A stretch of 11,836 nucleotides of DNA from Nevskiaceae bacterium (GTDB lineage Bacteria; Pseudomonadota; Gammaproteobacteria; Steroidobacterales; Steroidobacteraceae). The notes below the pieces were generated by a model. The model made no database searches, was not told the origin of the DNA, and was given only the letters and a program-made list of their open reading frames with translations. This document shows, piece after piece, positions 1 to 6,593 of the stretch. A program made the position numbers and the translations under genes. Position 1 is the first letter of the stretch; each line of letters begins with the position of its first letter. The DNA lies in contig JAITMN010000113.1 in NCBI GenBank assembly GCA_031277355.1, forward strand, positions 1 to 11,836, read 5' to 3'.

Positions 1-496
1 GTCGCTCGGCAAGCGCGAAGAAACCATCGGAGTCGATGCCCAGATCAGCCCCCGGCACGGCCGGTCGCTGCGGCCTTCCGCCCATCGCCAGCAGCACACG
101 TTCTGCACGCAGCGTGCGACCCTCGACGCTGACTTCATTCGGCCCGCTCAAGCGCCCCCAGCCGCGTATCAGGCTCACGCCGCGTTTGTCGAGATTGCGT
201 TCGTAGATGCCATTGAGCCGTTCCACATAGGCATCGCGTGCGCGCTTCAAGCCGGCCCAATCGTGGCCGTTCACGGTGACATCAAAGCCATAACCGCGCG
301 CATCGTGCATCTCACCGGCCAATTCAGCCGCGCTCCACATCAGCTTCTTCGGCACACAGCCCACATTCACGCAGGTGCCGCCCAATCGCGCGCCCTCGAT
401 CAGCGCCACCTTCGCGCCATATTCAGCCGCACGCTGCGCCGCCGCGAGGCCGCCGCTGCCGCCACCGATTACTATCAGGTCGTAGTCGTTGCTCAT
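1..496 (-). CDS. gor: Glutathione-disulfide reductase, N-terminal part (cut by window edge)
   Basis: Flavoprotein that reduces glutathione disulfide to glutathione with NADPH in the cytoplasm. The ATG at 496-494 opens 165 codons that run leftward off the window. The product begins with a Rossmann FAD-binding stretch, GGGSGG at residues 11-16. It then has the redox-active disulfide motif GGTCVNVGCVPKK, with cysteines 42 and 47. Later segments (YGFDVTVN, MGGRPQRPAVPG, GIDSDGFFAL) match glutathione reductase better than lipoamide or mercuric reductase. The NADPH and dimerisation domains lie outside the window. The gene is divergent from the ORF6N gene, sharing a 148 bp spacer. A TAGACT hexamer ends 7 bases before the ATG and there is no clear Shine-Dalgarno. 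The main alternative is a close paralogue in the same pyridine-nucleotide disulfide oxidoreductase family. Confidence 0.93.
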   Translation of the reverse strand, partial: MSNDYDLIVIGGGSGGLAAAQRAAEYGAKVALIEGARLGGTCVNVGCVPKKLMWSAAELAGEMHDARGYGFDVTVNGHDWAGLKRARDAYVERLNGIYERNLDKRGVSLIRGWGRLSGPNEVSVEGRTLRAERVLLAMGGRPQRPAVPGADLGIDSDGFFALAER

Positions 497-503
497 CGGT
501 CGC

Positions 504-509
504 AGTCTA
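504..509 (-). promoter_or_regulatory. Putative -10 element of gor (TAGACT)
   Basis: Reading the minus strand, TAGACT ends 7 bases before the gor ATG. It matches TATAAT at 4 of 6 positions, including the first two and the last. With normal spacing the transcript would start about one base before the ATG. No convincing -35 hexamer was found 16-18 bp upstream, so the call rests on position and on the same arrangement at other genes in the window. Confidence 0.35.
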
Positions 510-644
510 CCGCGACTTTGCGCGCCAGATCGCGCGTCTGCGGCCAAAGCCCGCGAGAAATGGCCGCTTTTGGGCACAAATGCACCCTAGCAAAATAGCC
601 GGCATACGGCCCATTCTCTCAACAACACCAAACGGCTGAAACTC

Positions 645-1190
645 ATGGCTCGCACAAAAATCGTACTGGCAACTACCGCCCACATCACTCGTTCCATTCT
701 CATCCTGCGAAGGCAGCGCGTTATCCTGGACCGCGATCTGGCCGCGCTCTATGGCGTCACGACTACGCGGCTGAACGAGGCAGTCAAACGCAACGCCGCA
801 CGCTTTCCCAAGGACTTCATGTTTCGCGTCACGTCAGCCGAGAACTCGGCTTTGATGTCGCAATTTGCGACATCAAAAACCGGGCACGGTGGTCACCGCA
901 AATTACCGTTCGTCTTCACCGAACACGGAGCCATCATGGCCGCCACCGTGCTGAACAGCCCGCGCGCCGTGGAGACGAGCCTGTATGTGGTGCGCGCGTT
1001 CGTGCAACTGCGCCAACTGCTCACCGCAAACACCGCCTTCGTCCGCAAGCTCGAAGAGCTGGAGCGCAAGTACAAACATCACGATGAGGCCATCGCCGCC
1101 ATCCTCTCGGCCATCCGCGAGTTGATGAATCCTCCCGTGCCCAAGCGCCGCCCCATCGGCTTCACCGCCGATCTCAACGATCTGAAATAA
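645..1190 (+). CDS. ORF6N-domain DNA-binding protein
   Basis: A 181-residue protein. Residues about 14-100 match the ORF6N domain, a DNA-binding module first known from phage antirepressor-like proteins and common as a solo chromosomal gene. Recognisable segments are RRQRVILDRDLAALYGV, RLNEAVKRN, RFPKDFMFRVT, LPFVFTEHGAIMAATVLNS and VVRAFVQLRQLL. Residues about 112-145 form a charged, probably coiled-coil helix, and the tail carries the family-like RRPIGF near residues 168-173. The function is unknown; transcriptional regulation, possibly of phage origin, is inferred. No phage genes adjoin it. The ATG at 645 fits the start of the domain, although the ribosome site is weak. The codons for residues about 64-85 contain an unusual cluster of perfect palindromes, annotated separately. 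The neighbours are housekeeping genes. Confidence 0.88.
   Translation: MARTKIVLATTAHITRSILILRRQRVILDRDLAALYGVTTTRLNEAVKRNAARFPKDFMFRVTSAENSALMSQFATSKTGHGGHRKLPFVFTEHGAIMAATVLNSPRAVETSLYVVRAFVQLRQLLTANTAFVRKLEELERKYKHHDEAIAAILSAIRELMNPPVPKRRPIGFTADLNDLK
836..851. repeat. Perfect palindrome 1 inside the ORF6N gene
   Basis: The arms AGCCGAG (836-842) and CTCGGCT (845-851) are perfect reverse complements, separated by two bases (AA). It shares base 851 with the larger palindrome immediately downstream and lies in the codons just before the SQFATSK segment. Confidence 0.8.
851..877. repeat. 13 bp perfect palindrome inside the ORF6N gene
   Basis: The left arm TTTGATGTCGCAA (851-863) and right arm TTGCGACATCAAA (865-877) are perfect reverse complements around a single T at 864. 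It covers codons Ala69 to Lys78 of the ORF6N protein (ALMSQFATSK). A 13 bp perfect inverted repeat with a one-base centre is very unlikely by chance in coding DNA. It could be an operator for a dimeric DNA-binding protein or a palindromic element carried in frame; neither role can be shown from sequence alone. Confidence 0.9.
887..898. repeat. Short palindrome 3 inside the ORF6N gene
   Basis: CGGTG (887-891) and CACCG (894-898) are reverse complements around GT. It lies 9 bp after the 13 bp palindrome, making three consecutive hairpin-capable sequences between 836 and 898. With 5 bp arms it could be coincidental on its own. Confidence 0.45.
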
Positions 1191-1208
1191 ATCGCACCGT
1201 CATGCGTT

Positions 1209-1214
1209 TATCAT
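1209..1214 (+). promoter_or_regulatory. Putative -10 element of prlC (TATCAT)
   Basis: TATCAT ends 8 bases before the preferred prlC ATG at 1223 and matches TATAAT at 5 of 6 positions. It would give a leader of about 2 bases. No good -35 was seen; the 17-18 bp upstream position falls in the stop region of the ORF6N gene. If this is the promoter, the upstream in-frame ATG at 1202 cannot be used from this transcript. Confidence 0.35.
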
Positions 1215-1222
1215 TACCGCCC

Positions 1223-3247
1223 ATGACCACCACAAACCCCCTGCTGCACAACGCCGCCCTGCCCGCCTTCGACCAAATCCGCCCCGAGCACGTGGAGGCC
1301 GGTATTCGCCAGGTGCTCGCCGACAATCGCGCGGCGATCAGCCGCATCGAAGCCATCTCCGCACCGGATTTCGAGTCTGTGATCGAACCGCTGGAAGAAC
1401 TGCAACATCGCCTCTCGCGCGCGTGGTCGCCGGTAGGTCATCTGAACGGCGTGATGAACAACGAAGCGCTGCGCGCGGGCTACAACGCCTGTCTGCCGCT
1501 GCTGTCGGACTACGGCACCGAACTGGGCCAGAACGAAAACCTGTATCGCGCCTACGAAGCGGTGATGGCTCGCGACGGCGCGCGGCTGAGCGCCGAGCAG
1601 CGCGCGCTGCTGGAACACGCCATCGCCGAATTTCGTCTCGCGGGCGTTGCGCTCACCGGCGAAAAGAAAGAGCGCTTCAAGGCGGTGATGCTGGAGCTAT
1701 CCAAGCTTGCGGCAAAGTTCGAAGAAAACGTGCTCGACGCCACCAATGCGTTCAGTCATCACATCACGAACGAAAACGATCTGGATGGCCTGAACCCCGC
1801 CATCATCGCGCAGGCCCGCGAACGCGCCGCCGCCGAAGGCAAGCAAGGCTGGGTGCTGGGCCTCGAACAACCCACTTACGTCGCAATCCTCACCGATGCG
1901 CGCTCGCCCGAACTGCGTCAACTGTACTACCGCGCATGGAGCACTCGTGCATCGGATCAAGGCCCCACGCCCGCGAAATTCGACAACACGCAGGTAATGG
2001 AAAACCTGCTGCGCCTGCGCTTTGAAGCCGCGCAACTGCTCGACTACCCCAACTACGCCGCCTACGCGCTGGCGCGGCGCATGGCCGGCAGCGTCGATGA
2101 AGTGCTGGCCTTTCTGCGCGAACTGGCCCGATCCGCGCGCCCCGCAGCCGAACGCGAACTGGCCGAACTCACCGCATTTGCCGGCCACGAACTCGACGCC
2201 TGGGACATCACCTTCTGGTCCGAACGTCTGCAAGAAATGCGCTACGGCATTTCGCAGGAAGAACTGCGTCCGTGGTTCCCGTTGCCAAAAGTGCTCGCGG
2301 GCCTCTTCGGCATGACCGAAAAACTCTTTGGCGTAACGGTGCAGCCGCGCGAAGACGTAACGGTGTGGCATCCCGATGCGCGCTACTACGACCTCTTCAA
2401 CGCCAGCGGCGCACTGATCGGCGGTTTTTATCTCGACCCCTACGCCCGCGCCAACAAACGCAGCGGCGCATGGATGGACGACTGCGTGGGCCGCAAGACG
2501 CTCAGCACCGGCAGCGCATTGCCCGTGGCGTATCTGGTGTGCAACGCGCTGCCCGGCGCACCGGGCAAGCCCGCGCAATTGACGCACGATGATGTGGTCA
2601 CGCTGTTCCATGAATTCGGCCACGGCCTGCATCACATGCTCACGCGCGTGGGCTATCCGTCCATCGCCGGCATCAATGGCGTGGCGTGGGATGCGGTGGA
2701 ACTGCCCAGTCAGTTCATGGAGAACTACGCCTGGCAGCCCGACGTGCTGCGCACGATCACCGCGCATGTGGATACGCACGCGCCGCTGCCCGACGAAAAA
2801 ATCGCGCAACTGCTGCGCACGCGCAGCTTTCAGGCCGGCCTTGCCACGCTGCGTCAGGTGGAGTTCGCGCTGTTCGACTTTCGCCTGCACGCCGAATACG
2901 ACCCTTCGCGCGGCGCACGCATCTATGAAATCCTCGATGAAGTGCGCAAAGAGGTATCGGTGATCCGCGTGCCCGCATTCAATCGTTTCCCCAACAACTT
3001 CGGTCACATCTTCGCCGGCGGCTACGCGGCCGGTTACTACAGCTACAAATGGGCCGAAGTGCTGGCCGCCGATGCCTTCTCCGCCTTCGAGGAAAACGGC
3101 GTGTTCGATCGGGCCACCGCGCAACGCTTCCTCGACAGCATCCTGTCGCGCGGCGGCAGCCGCAATCCGCTCGACGCCTTCGTGGAGTTTCGCGGCCGCA
3201 AGCCCAGCGTCGAACCGCTGCTGCGGCAACACGGCATCGCGGCGTAG
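1223..3247 (+). CDS. prlC: Oligopeptidase A (M3 zinc metallopeptidase)
   Basis: Cytoplasmic zinc oligopeptidase that degrades short peptides, including cleaved signal peptides. The product is 674 residues from the ATG at 1223, close to the roughly 680 residues of the E. coli enzyme. The active site is complete: HEFGH at residues 463-467 gives two zinc histidines and the catalytic glutamate, and Glu493 in DAVELPSQFMEN supplies the third ligand. Other family segments are RAWSPVGHLN, STRASDQGP, GGFYLDPYARANKRSGAWMDDCVG and HIFAGGYAAGYYSYKWAEVLAADAF. An in-frame ATG at 1202 would add MRLSLPP, but alignment with known oligopeptidase A starts (MTNPLL-) favours 1223, and neither start has a clear Shine-Dalgarno. 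It lies only 32 bp after the ORF6N gene. The alternative name is opdA; a dipeptidyl carboxypeptidase (dcp) is less likely. Confidence 0.95.
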   Translation: MTTTNPLLHNAALPAFDQIRPEHVEAGIRQVLADNRAAISRIEAISAPDFESVIEPLEELQHRLSRAWSPVGHLNGVMNNEALRAGYNACLPLLSDYGTELGQNENLYRAYEAVMARDGARLSAEQRALLEHAIAEFRLAGVALTGEKKERFKAVMLELSKLAAKFEENVLDATNAFSHHITNENDLDGLNPAIIAQARERAAAEGKQGWVLGLEQPTYVAILTDARSPELRQLYYRAWSTRASDQGPTPAKFDNTQVMENLLRLRFEAAQLLDYPNYAAYALARRMAGSVDEVLAFLRELARSARPAAERELAELTAFAGHELDAWDITFWSERLQEMRYGISQEELRPWFPLPKVLAGLFGMTEKLFGVTVQPREDVTVWHPDARYYDLFNASGALIGGFYLDPYARANKRSGAWMDDCVGRKTLSTGSALPVAYLVCNALPGAPGKPAQLTHDDVVTLFHEFGHGLHHMLTRVGYPSIAGINGVAWDAVELPSQFMENYAWQPDVLRTITAHVDTHAPLPDEKIAQLLRTRSFQAGLATLRQVEFALFDFRLHAEYDPSRGARIYEILDEVRKEVSVIRVPAFNRFPNNFGHIFAGGYAAGYYSYKWAEVLAADAFSAFEENGVFDRATAQRFLDSILSRGGSRNPLDAFVEFRGRKPSVEPLLRQHGIAA

Positions 3248-3288
3248 CGCCAACATGTAACATAATCCGCTCAAACGCCGCAGCGAAC

Positions 3289-3319
3289 ACGCCGTAATGT
3301 GCGCGGCGTCGTTGTTTTA
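3289..3319 (+). terminator. Possible intrinsic terminator after prlC
   Basis: The stem ACGCCG (3289-3294) / CGGCGT (3304-3309) closes a 9-base loop and is followed by a T-rich stretch, CGTTGTTTTA. The position, about 40 bp after the prlC stop, is right for termination. The stem is short and the U tract is interrupted, so this is tentative. Confidence 0.4.
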
Positions 3320-3341
3320 TCCACGCTGCCCTCTCTAGACT
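3312..3341 (+). promoter_or_regulatory. Putative promoter of the HD-domain gene
   Basis: TTGTTT (3312-3317) and TAGACT (3336-3341) are separated by 18 bp and resemble -35 and -10 boxes (3 of 6 and 4 of 6 matches). The -10 ends 11 bases before the ATG at 3353, which predicts a leader of about 5 bases. The -35 overlaps the T tract of the possible prlC terminator. Confidence 0.35.
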
Positions 3342-3352
3342 CTGCGGTCTCC

Positions 3353-4363
3353 ATGGACAACGCACGCCGCAGCGATTACGACGTCACCAACACCATCCGC
3401 GTCAGCTCGGCGCGCGAGGTGCGCGATGCCGTGCAAGCGCTCTTTGCGAACACCTGGCCGGATGCGCCCTTCAACCCCATCGCGCAAGCCTTCGACACCT
3501 TCGAGGCCGCCTTCACCGGCCGCCTGCCCGGCTACTTCGGCGTCGATACCGTCTATCACGACCAGCAGCACACGCTGGATGTGACGCTGGCGATGGCCCG
3601 GCTGATGGCCGGCTACGAGCGCGTGCATGCCGGCACGGATCGGGCGCTGGGCGCCGAACGCGCGACGGTGGGAGTTTGTCTGGCGCTGTTCCATGACATC
3701 GGCTACCTGCGCACGCACGGCGAATCGGCGCGCAACGGCGCGGAATTCACGCGCGATCATGTGTCGCGCGGCGCGCGCTTCGTCGCGCAGTACCTGCCGG
3801 CCATCGGTCTGGCGCATTGGACGCCGGTCACCAACGAGGTGCTGCACTACACCGGCTACGAGCGCCCCATCGACGCCGTGACCGCTGCGCTCACCGATCC
3901 GCGCGACGTGCAACTGGGCTTCCTGCTGGGCACCGCCGACATGATTGCGCAGATGGCCGACCGCTGTTATCTGGAAAAATGCCGCGACCGGCTGTACCCG
4001 GAATTCGTGCTTGGCGGCGTCGCGCTGCCGCTGGCGGCCAATGGCGGCCGCGACGTGCGTTACGCCTCCGGCCTCGACCTGCTGCGCCAAACGCCCAGCT
4101 TCATGGAAGAAGTGCGCCTCAAGCGTCTGGACGGAGCCTTCCAGCGCGCCTACCGTTACATCGAACCGCTGTTCGATGGCCGCAATCCCTACATCGAAGC
4201 CATCGACAAGAGCCTCACCTATCTGCGTCAGGTGCTGCGCAGCGAAAGCTGGCGCATGCTGCGCCGAACCCCGCAGGTGTTCACCACCGCGCCAGACAGC
4301 CTGACCAGCGTGCGCGGCCTGATGAACGGCTATTTCACTGAGGCCTGGTCGCCCGACAACTGA
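3353..4363 (+). CDS. HD-fold phosphohydrolase with class I phosphodiesterase-like metal site
   Basis: A 336-residue cytoplasmic protein with no signal peptide or membrane segment. The motif YHDQQHTLDV at residues 68-77 resembles the YHNxxHAxDV signature of class I cyclic-nucleotide phosphodiesterases. It is followed by FHDIGY with His114-Asp115, His165 in HYTGYE, and Asp196 in GTADMIAQMADR. His73, His114, Asp115 and Asp196 could form the metal site, with His69 in the place of the general acid. Metal-dependent phosphoester hydrolysis is a firm inference; the substrate is not known and need not be a cyclic nucleotide. An upstream in-frame ATG at 3299 is rejected because it sits inside the terminator-like hairpin and adds a non-conserved-looking extension. 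The next gene encodes a cyclic-di-GMP signalling protein, which suggests, without proving, a nucleotide second-messenger role. Confidence 0.75.
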   Translation: MDNARRSDYDVTNTIRVSSAREVRDAVQALFANTWPDAPFNPIAQAFDTFEAAFTGRLPGYFGVDTVYHDQQHTLDVTLAMARLMAGYERVHAGTDRALGAERATVGVCLALFHDIGYLRTHGESARNGAEFTRDHVSRGARFVAQYLPAIGLAHWTPVTNEVLHYTGYERPIDAVTAALTDPRDVQLGFLLGTADMIAQMADRCYLEKCRDRLYPEFVLGGVALPLAANGGRDVRYASGLDLLRQTPSFMEEVRLKRLDGAFQRAYRYIEPLFDGRNPYIEAIDKSLTYLRQVLRSESWRMLRRTPQVFTTAPDSLTSVRGLMNGYFTEAWSPDN

Positions 4364-4374
4364 GCCTCCGGGTC

Positions 4375-4412
4375 GATTTTTCAGGGGTTTGACCCAAATT
4401 CCCTGAAAAATC
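4375..4412. repeat. 12 bp perfect inverted repeat upstream of the GGDEF-EAL gene
   Basis: The arms GATTTTTCAGGG (4375-4386) and CCCTGAAAAATC (4401-4412) are perfect reverse complements around a 14-base loop. It starts 11 bp after the stop of the HD gene. The T run lies 5' of the GC part on both strands, the reverse of a normal intrinsic terminator, so an operator for a dimeric regulator is an alternative. The loop contains TTGACC (4389-4394), a good -35-like hexamer, although no matching -10 is evident at 17 bp. Confidence 0.8.
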
Positions 4413-4429
4413 AAATAGTAACAACATCA

Positions 4430-4459
4430 TTTACCCGGCACCGCCCTGAGGTGTACGCT
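4430..4459 (+). promoter_or_regulatory. Putative promoter of the GGDEF-EAL gene
   Basis: TTTACC (4430-4435) and TACGCT (4454-4459) are 18 bp apart. The -35 matches TTGACA at 4 of 6 positions and the -10 is weak (TA at the start, T at the end). The -10 ends 10 bases before the ATG at 4470, so the leader would be about 4 bases. Confidence 0.3.
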
Positions 4460-4469
4460 CGACGGGTTA

Positions 4470-6548
4470 ATGAGCAGTTTAAAGACCAAGTACACGCTCT
4501 ATGGAGCCGCCATCGCGCTGCTGTTCGGCGGCGCTGCGGCGCTGTTGCTGCTGCTGTACTTGACCCCCGCCACCGGCACGGCGCGCGGCCCGCTCTTCTG
4601 GATTCTGACTTCATCCCTTGTACTGATCACGCTCACCAGCGCATGGCTTGCGGTGTTGCATGGCCGCCGGCTCGCCACGACCCTGCATCAACTCAACGAC
4701 AGCGCCACGCGCATGGCGCATGGCGACTACACGCAGCCGGTAACCACGCGATCGCGTCATGACGAACTGGGCGAGTTGCAACGCACCGTCGATCAAATGC
4801 GCATCAGCCTGCGCCAGACGACGATCACGAAGAATCACCTCGACAGCGTGCTCAACAGCATGCACGACGCGGTGTTCGTCACCGACAACGACGGCACGAT
4901 CCGCATCACGAACATCGCCGCACGGCGGCTCACCGGCTACAGCGGCGAGCAACTGGCCGGCCGGCAAATCGCCTCGCTGCTGCATGCACCGGAACTCAAG
5001 CCCTCCGAGCGCTTGAAAAAAGCGCAGGAAACCAGCGAATCCGTGATGCATACGCAAAGCGGTCAGACCATCCCCATCTCCTTCTCCGAATCCGACATCG
5101 AGGCCCCCGATCCGCAGTTCGTCGGTCATATCTACGTGGCGCGCGACATCACCGACCGCAAGCGCGCCGAACGCCGCATCCGCTACCTTGCCCGCTACGA
5201 CGCGCTGACGAAAATCCCCAACCGCATGCAGTTCCAGCATCTGCTGCAACAGGCCATCGCGCGTGCGCTGCGCGCCGGCACCGGCCTTGCCTTGCTGTAC
5301 CTCGACATGGATCGCTTCAAGGAGATCAACGACACCTTCGGCCATTCCACCGGCGATCGCGTGCTGGAAGTGCTCACCGAACGCCTGACGCGCGCGCTGC
5401 CCAGCGAAACCGTGCTGGGCCGTCTGGCCGGCGATGAGTTCGCGCTGTTCCTCGACGGCATTACCGGCGAGGGAGCGCAGGCGGCGGTCAAACATCTGTC
5501 GAACGACATTCTGGAAGTGATCGCGCAGCCGCTGCATGTGAACCAGCAGGAGATTTTCCTCTCCGCCAGCATCGGCGTGGCCTTCTGTCCGCGCGATGCG
5601 GAGAACGTGATCGACCTGATCCGCAACGCCGATGCGGCGATGTACTACTCCAAGCAAAACGGCGGCAACAGTTGCACGTTCTACTCTCCGGAGATGAACG
5701 CCGCGTCGATCGAGCGGCTGATGCTCAAGAGCAAGCTGAAGCGCGCCATCGAGCGCGACGAACTGGCGATGGCCTACATGCCCAAGGTCGATGCACACAC
5801 CGGTCACATCGACGGCGCCGAAGCGCTGCTGCGCTGGCGTCTGCCCGGCCACGGCGACATTGCCCCGGCGACGTTCATTCAGTTGGCCGAAGAAAGCAAT
5901 CTGATCGCCAATGTCGGTGAATGGGTGCTCGATCGCGTGTGCCTCGACTACCGCAAGTTCGAGGCCGATGGTCACTCGCCGGGCCGCATCGCGCTGAACC
6001 TGTCGCTGAAGCAACTGCGTCAGGTGAGCTTTCCGCTGAACTGCCGCGAAGTGTTCCGCCGTCATCAGGTGTTGCCGGAGTGCGTTGAACTGGAAATCAC
6101 CGAAACCACGTTGATGGCCGACCCGAAGCGCACGATTGCGCTGCTGCGCGAACTGCGCGCAATGGGTCTGCATCTGGCCATCGACGATTTCGGCACCGGC
6201 TACTCATCGCTGTCGGCGCTACAGCAATTCCCGATCAACACATTGAAGATAGACCAGAGCTTCGTGCGCAATGTGGTCAGCGATCGCAACGACGCAACGC
6301 TGGTGCGCACCATCATCGACATGGGGCACAGTCTCGGCATGCATGTGGTGGCCGAAGGCGTGGAAACCGCCGAGCAATTGGAATTTCTCAATCAGGCCGG
6401 TTGCGACAGCGTGCAAGGCCGCCTGTTCGGCGATCCCTGCTCGGCTCAGGCGTTCGGCGCGTTGCTTGCAAGGCAAGCGGCGGGCGATGCGCCCTTTGCC
6501 GCGCTGATGCCCCGCACCGCCGAAGCCGCATCCCGGCTCCAAGCCTAG
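4470..6548 (+). CDS. Membrane HAMP-PAS-GGDEF-EAL cyclic-di-GMP signalling protein
   Basis: A 692-residue inner-membrane sensor for cyclic-di-GMP turnover. Two hydrophobic segments (about 8-30 and 43-64) bracket a very short periplasmic loop. HAMP (about 65-117), PAS (about 120-225, ending VARDITDRKRAE), GGDEF (about 235-395) and EAL (about 415-655) follow. The cyclase motif is AGDEF at 320-324, a variant often still active. The inhibitory RxxD site is absent, since the aligned bases encode PSET. The EAL domain keeps EALLRW (Glu451), NLSLKQL, EITETTL, DDFGTGYSSL (572-581), LKIDQSF, AEGVET and Gln649, so phosphodiesterase activity is likely. Two departures are YMPKV at 436-440, where YQP is usual, and QGRLFGDP in place of QGYLFSKP. 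Whether it mainly makes or degrades cyclic-di-GMP cannot be decided. The tiny sensor loop suggests that the PAS domain, or the membrane itself, senses the signal. Confidence 0.93.
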   Translation: MSSLKTKYTLYGAAIALLFGGAAALLLLLYLTPATGTARGPLFWILTSSLVLITLTSAWLAVLHGRRLATTLHQLNDSATRMAHGDYTQPVTTRSRHDELGELQRTVDQMRISLRQTTITKNHLDSVLNSMHDAVFVTDNDGTIRITNIAARRLTGYSGEQLAGRQIASLLHAPELKPSERLKKAQETSESVMHTQSGQTIPISFSESDIEAPDPQFVGHIYVARDITDRKRAERRIRYLARYDALTKIPNRMQFQHLLQQAIARALRAGTGLALLYLDMDRFKEINDTFGHSTGDRVLEVLTERLTRALPSETVLGRLAGDEFALFLDGITGEGAQAAVKHLSNDILEVIAQPLHVNQQEIFLSASIGVAFCPRDAENVIDLIRNADAAMYYSKQNGGNSCTFYSPEMNAASIERLMLKSKLKRAIERDELAMAYMPKVDAHTGHIDGAEALLRWRLPGHGDIAPATFIQLAEESNLIANVGEWVLDRVCLDYRKFEADGHSPGRIALNLSLKQLRQVSFPLNCREVFRRHQVLPECVELEITETTLMADPKRTIALLRELRAMGLHLAIDDFGTGYSSLSALQQFPINTLKIDQSFVRNVVSDRNDATLVRTIIDMGHSLGMHVVAEGVETAEQLEFLNQAGCDSVQGRLFGDPCSAQAFGALLARQAAGDAPFAALMPRTAEAASRLQA

Positions 6549-6589
6549 AATCCACCGGGCGCGGACCCGGTCGCAATCGTTCTAGAATC
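6545..6589 (+). promoter_or_regulatory. Putative promoter region of the PLD-like gene with duplicated CTAGAATC
   Basis: CTAGAATC occurs at 6545-6552, overlapping the stop codon of the GGDEF-EAL gene, and again at 6582-6589. Each contains TAGAAT, a 5 of 6 match to TATAAT. The second ends 5 bases before the ATG at 6594, implying a leaderless transcript; the first would give a leader of about 35 bases. Between them lies a hairpin, ACCGGG (6554-6559) / CCCGGT (6566-6571), with a 6-base loop and no T tract. No clear -35 was found for the second box. Confidence 0.4.
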
Positions 6590-6593
6590 GCGT

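Noticed and set aside
263..598. Plus-strand open frame over the gor start
   Set aside because: It lies antisense to the well-supported gor N-terminus and its product is histidine/arginine-rich without motifs.
1697..3274. Long open frame on the minus strand opposite prlC (about 525 codons)
   Set aside because: It mirrors the codon structure of prlC on the other strand, gives an alanine/histidine/glutamine-rich product with no recognisable domain, and GC-rich genes commonly produce such shadows.
3299..3352. Upstream ATG at 3299 for the HD gene
   Set aside because: It lies within the loop of the terminator-like hairpin and would precede the proposed promoter. ATG 3353 is a better start.
4375..4412. 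The 12 bp inverted repeat as a standard intrinsic terminator
   Set aside because: The T tract lies 5' of the GC part of the stem and A-rich sequence follows it. On both strands this is the opposite of a normal terminator, so it was kept as an inverted repeat of unknown role.
3335..4414. Minus-strand open frame opposite the HD gene
   Set aside because: It covers almost the same interval as the HD gene, has compositionally biased translation and no domain, and is explained as a shadow.
4611..6173. Long open frame on the minus strand opposite the GGDEF-EAL gene (about 520 codons)
   Set aside because: It is antisense to a fully recognisable multidomain protein, and its own translation shows no family motifs.
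6580..6587. TTCTAGAA palindrome as a regulatory operator
   Set aside because: An 8 bp palindrome is expected by chance, and it is simply part of the CTAGAATC -10-like context.
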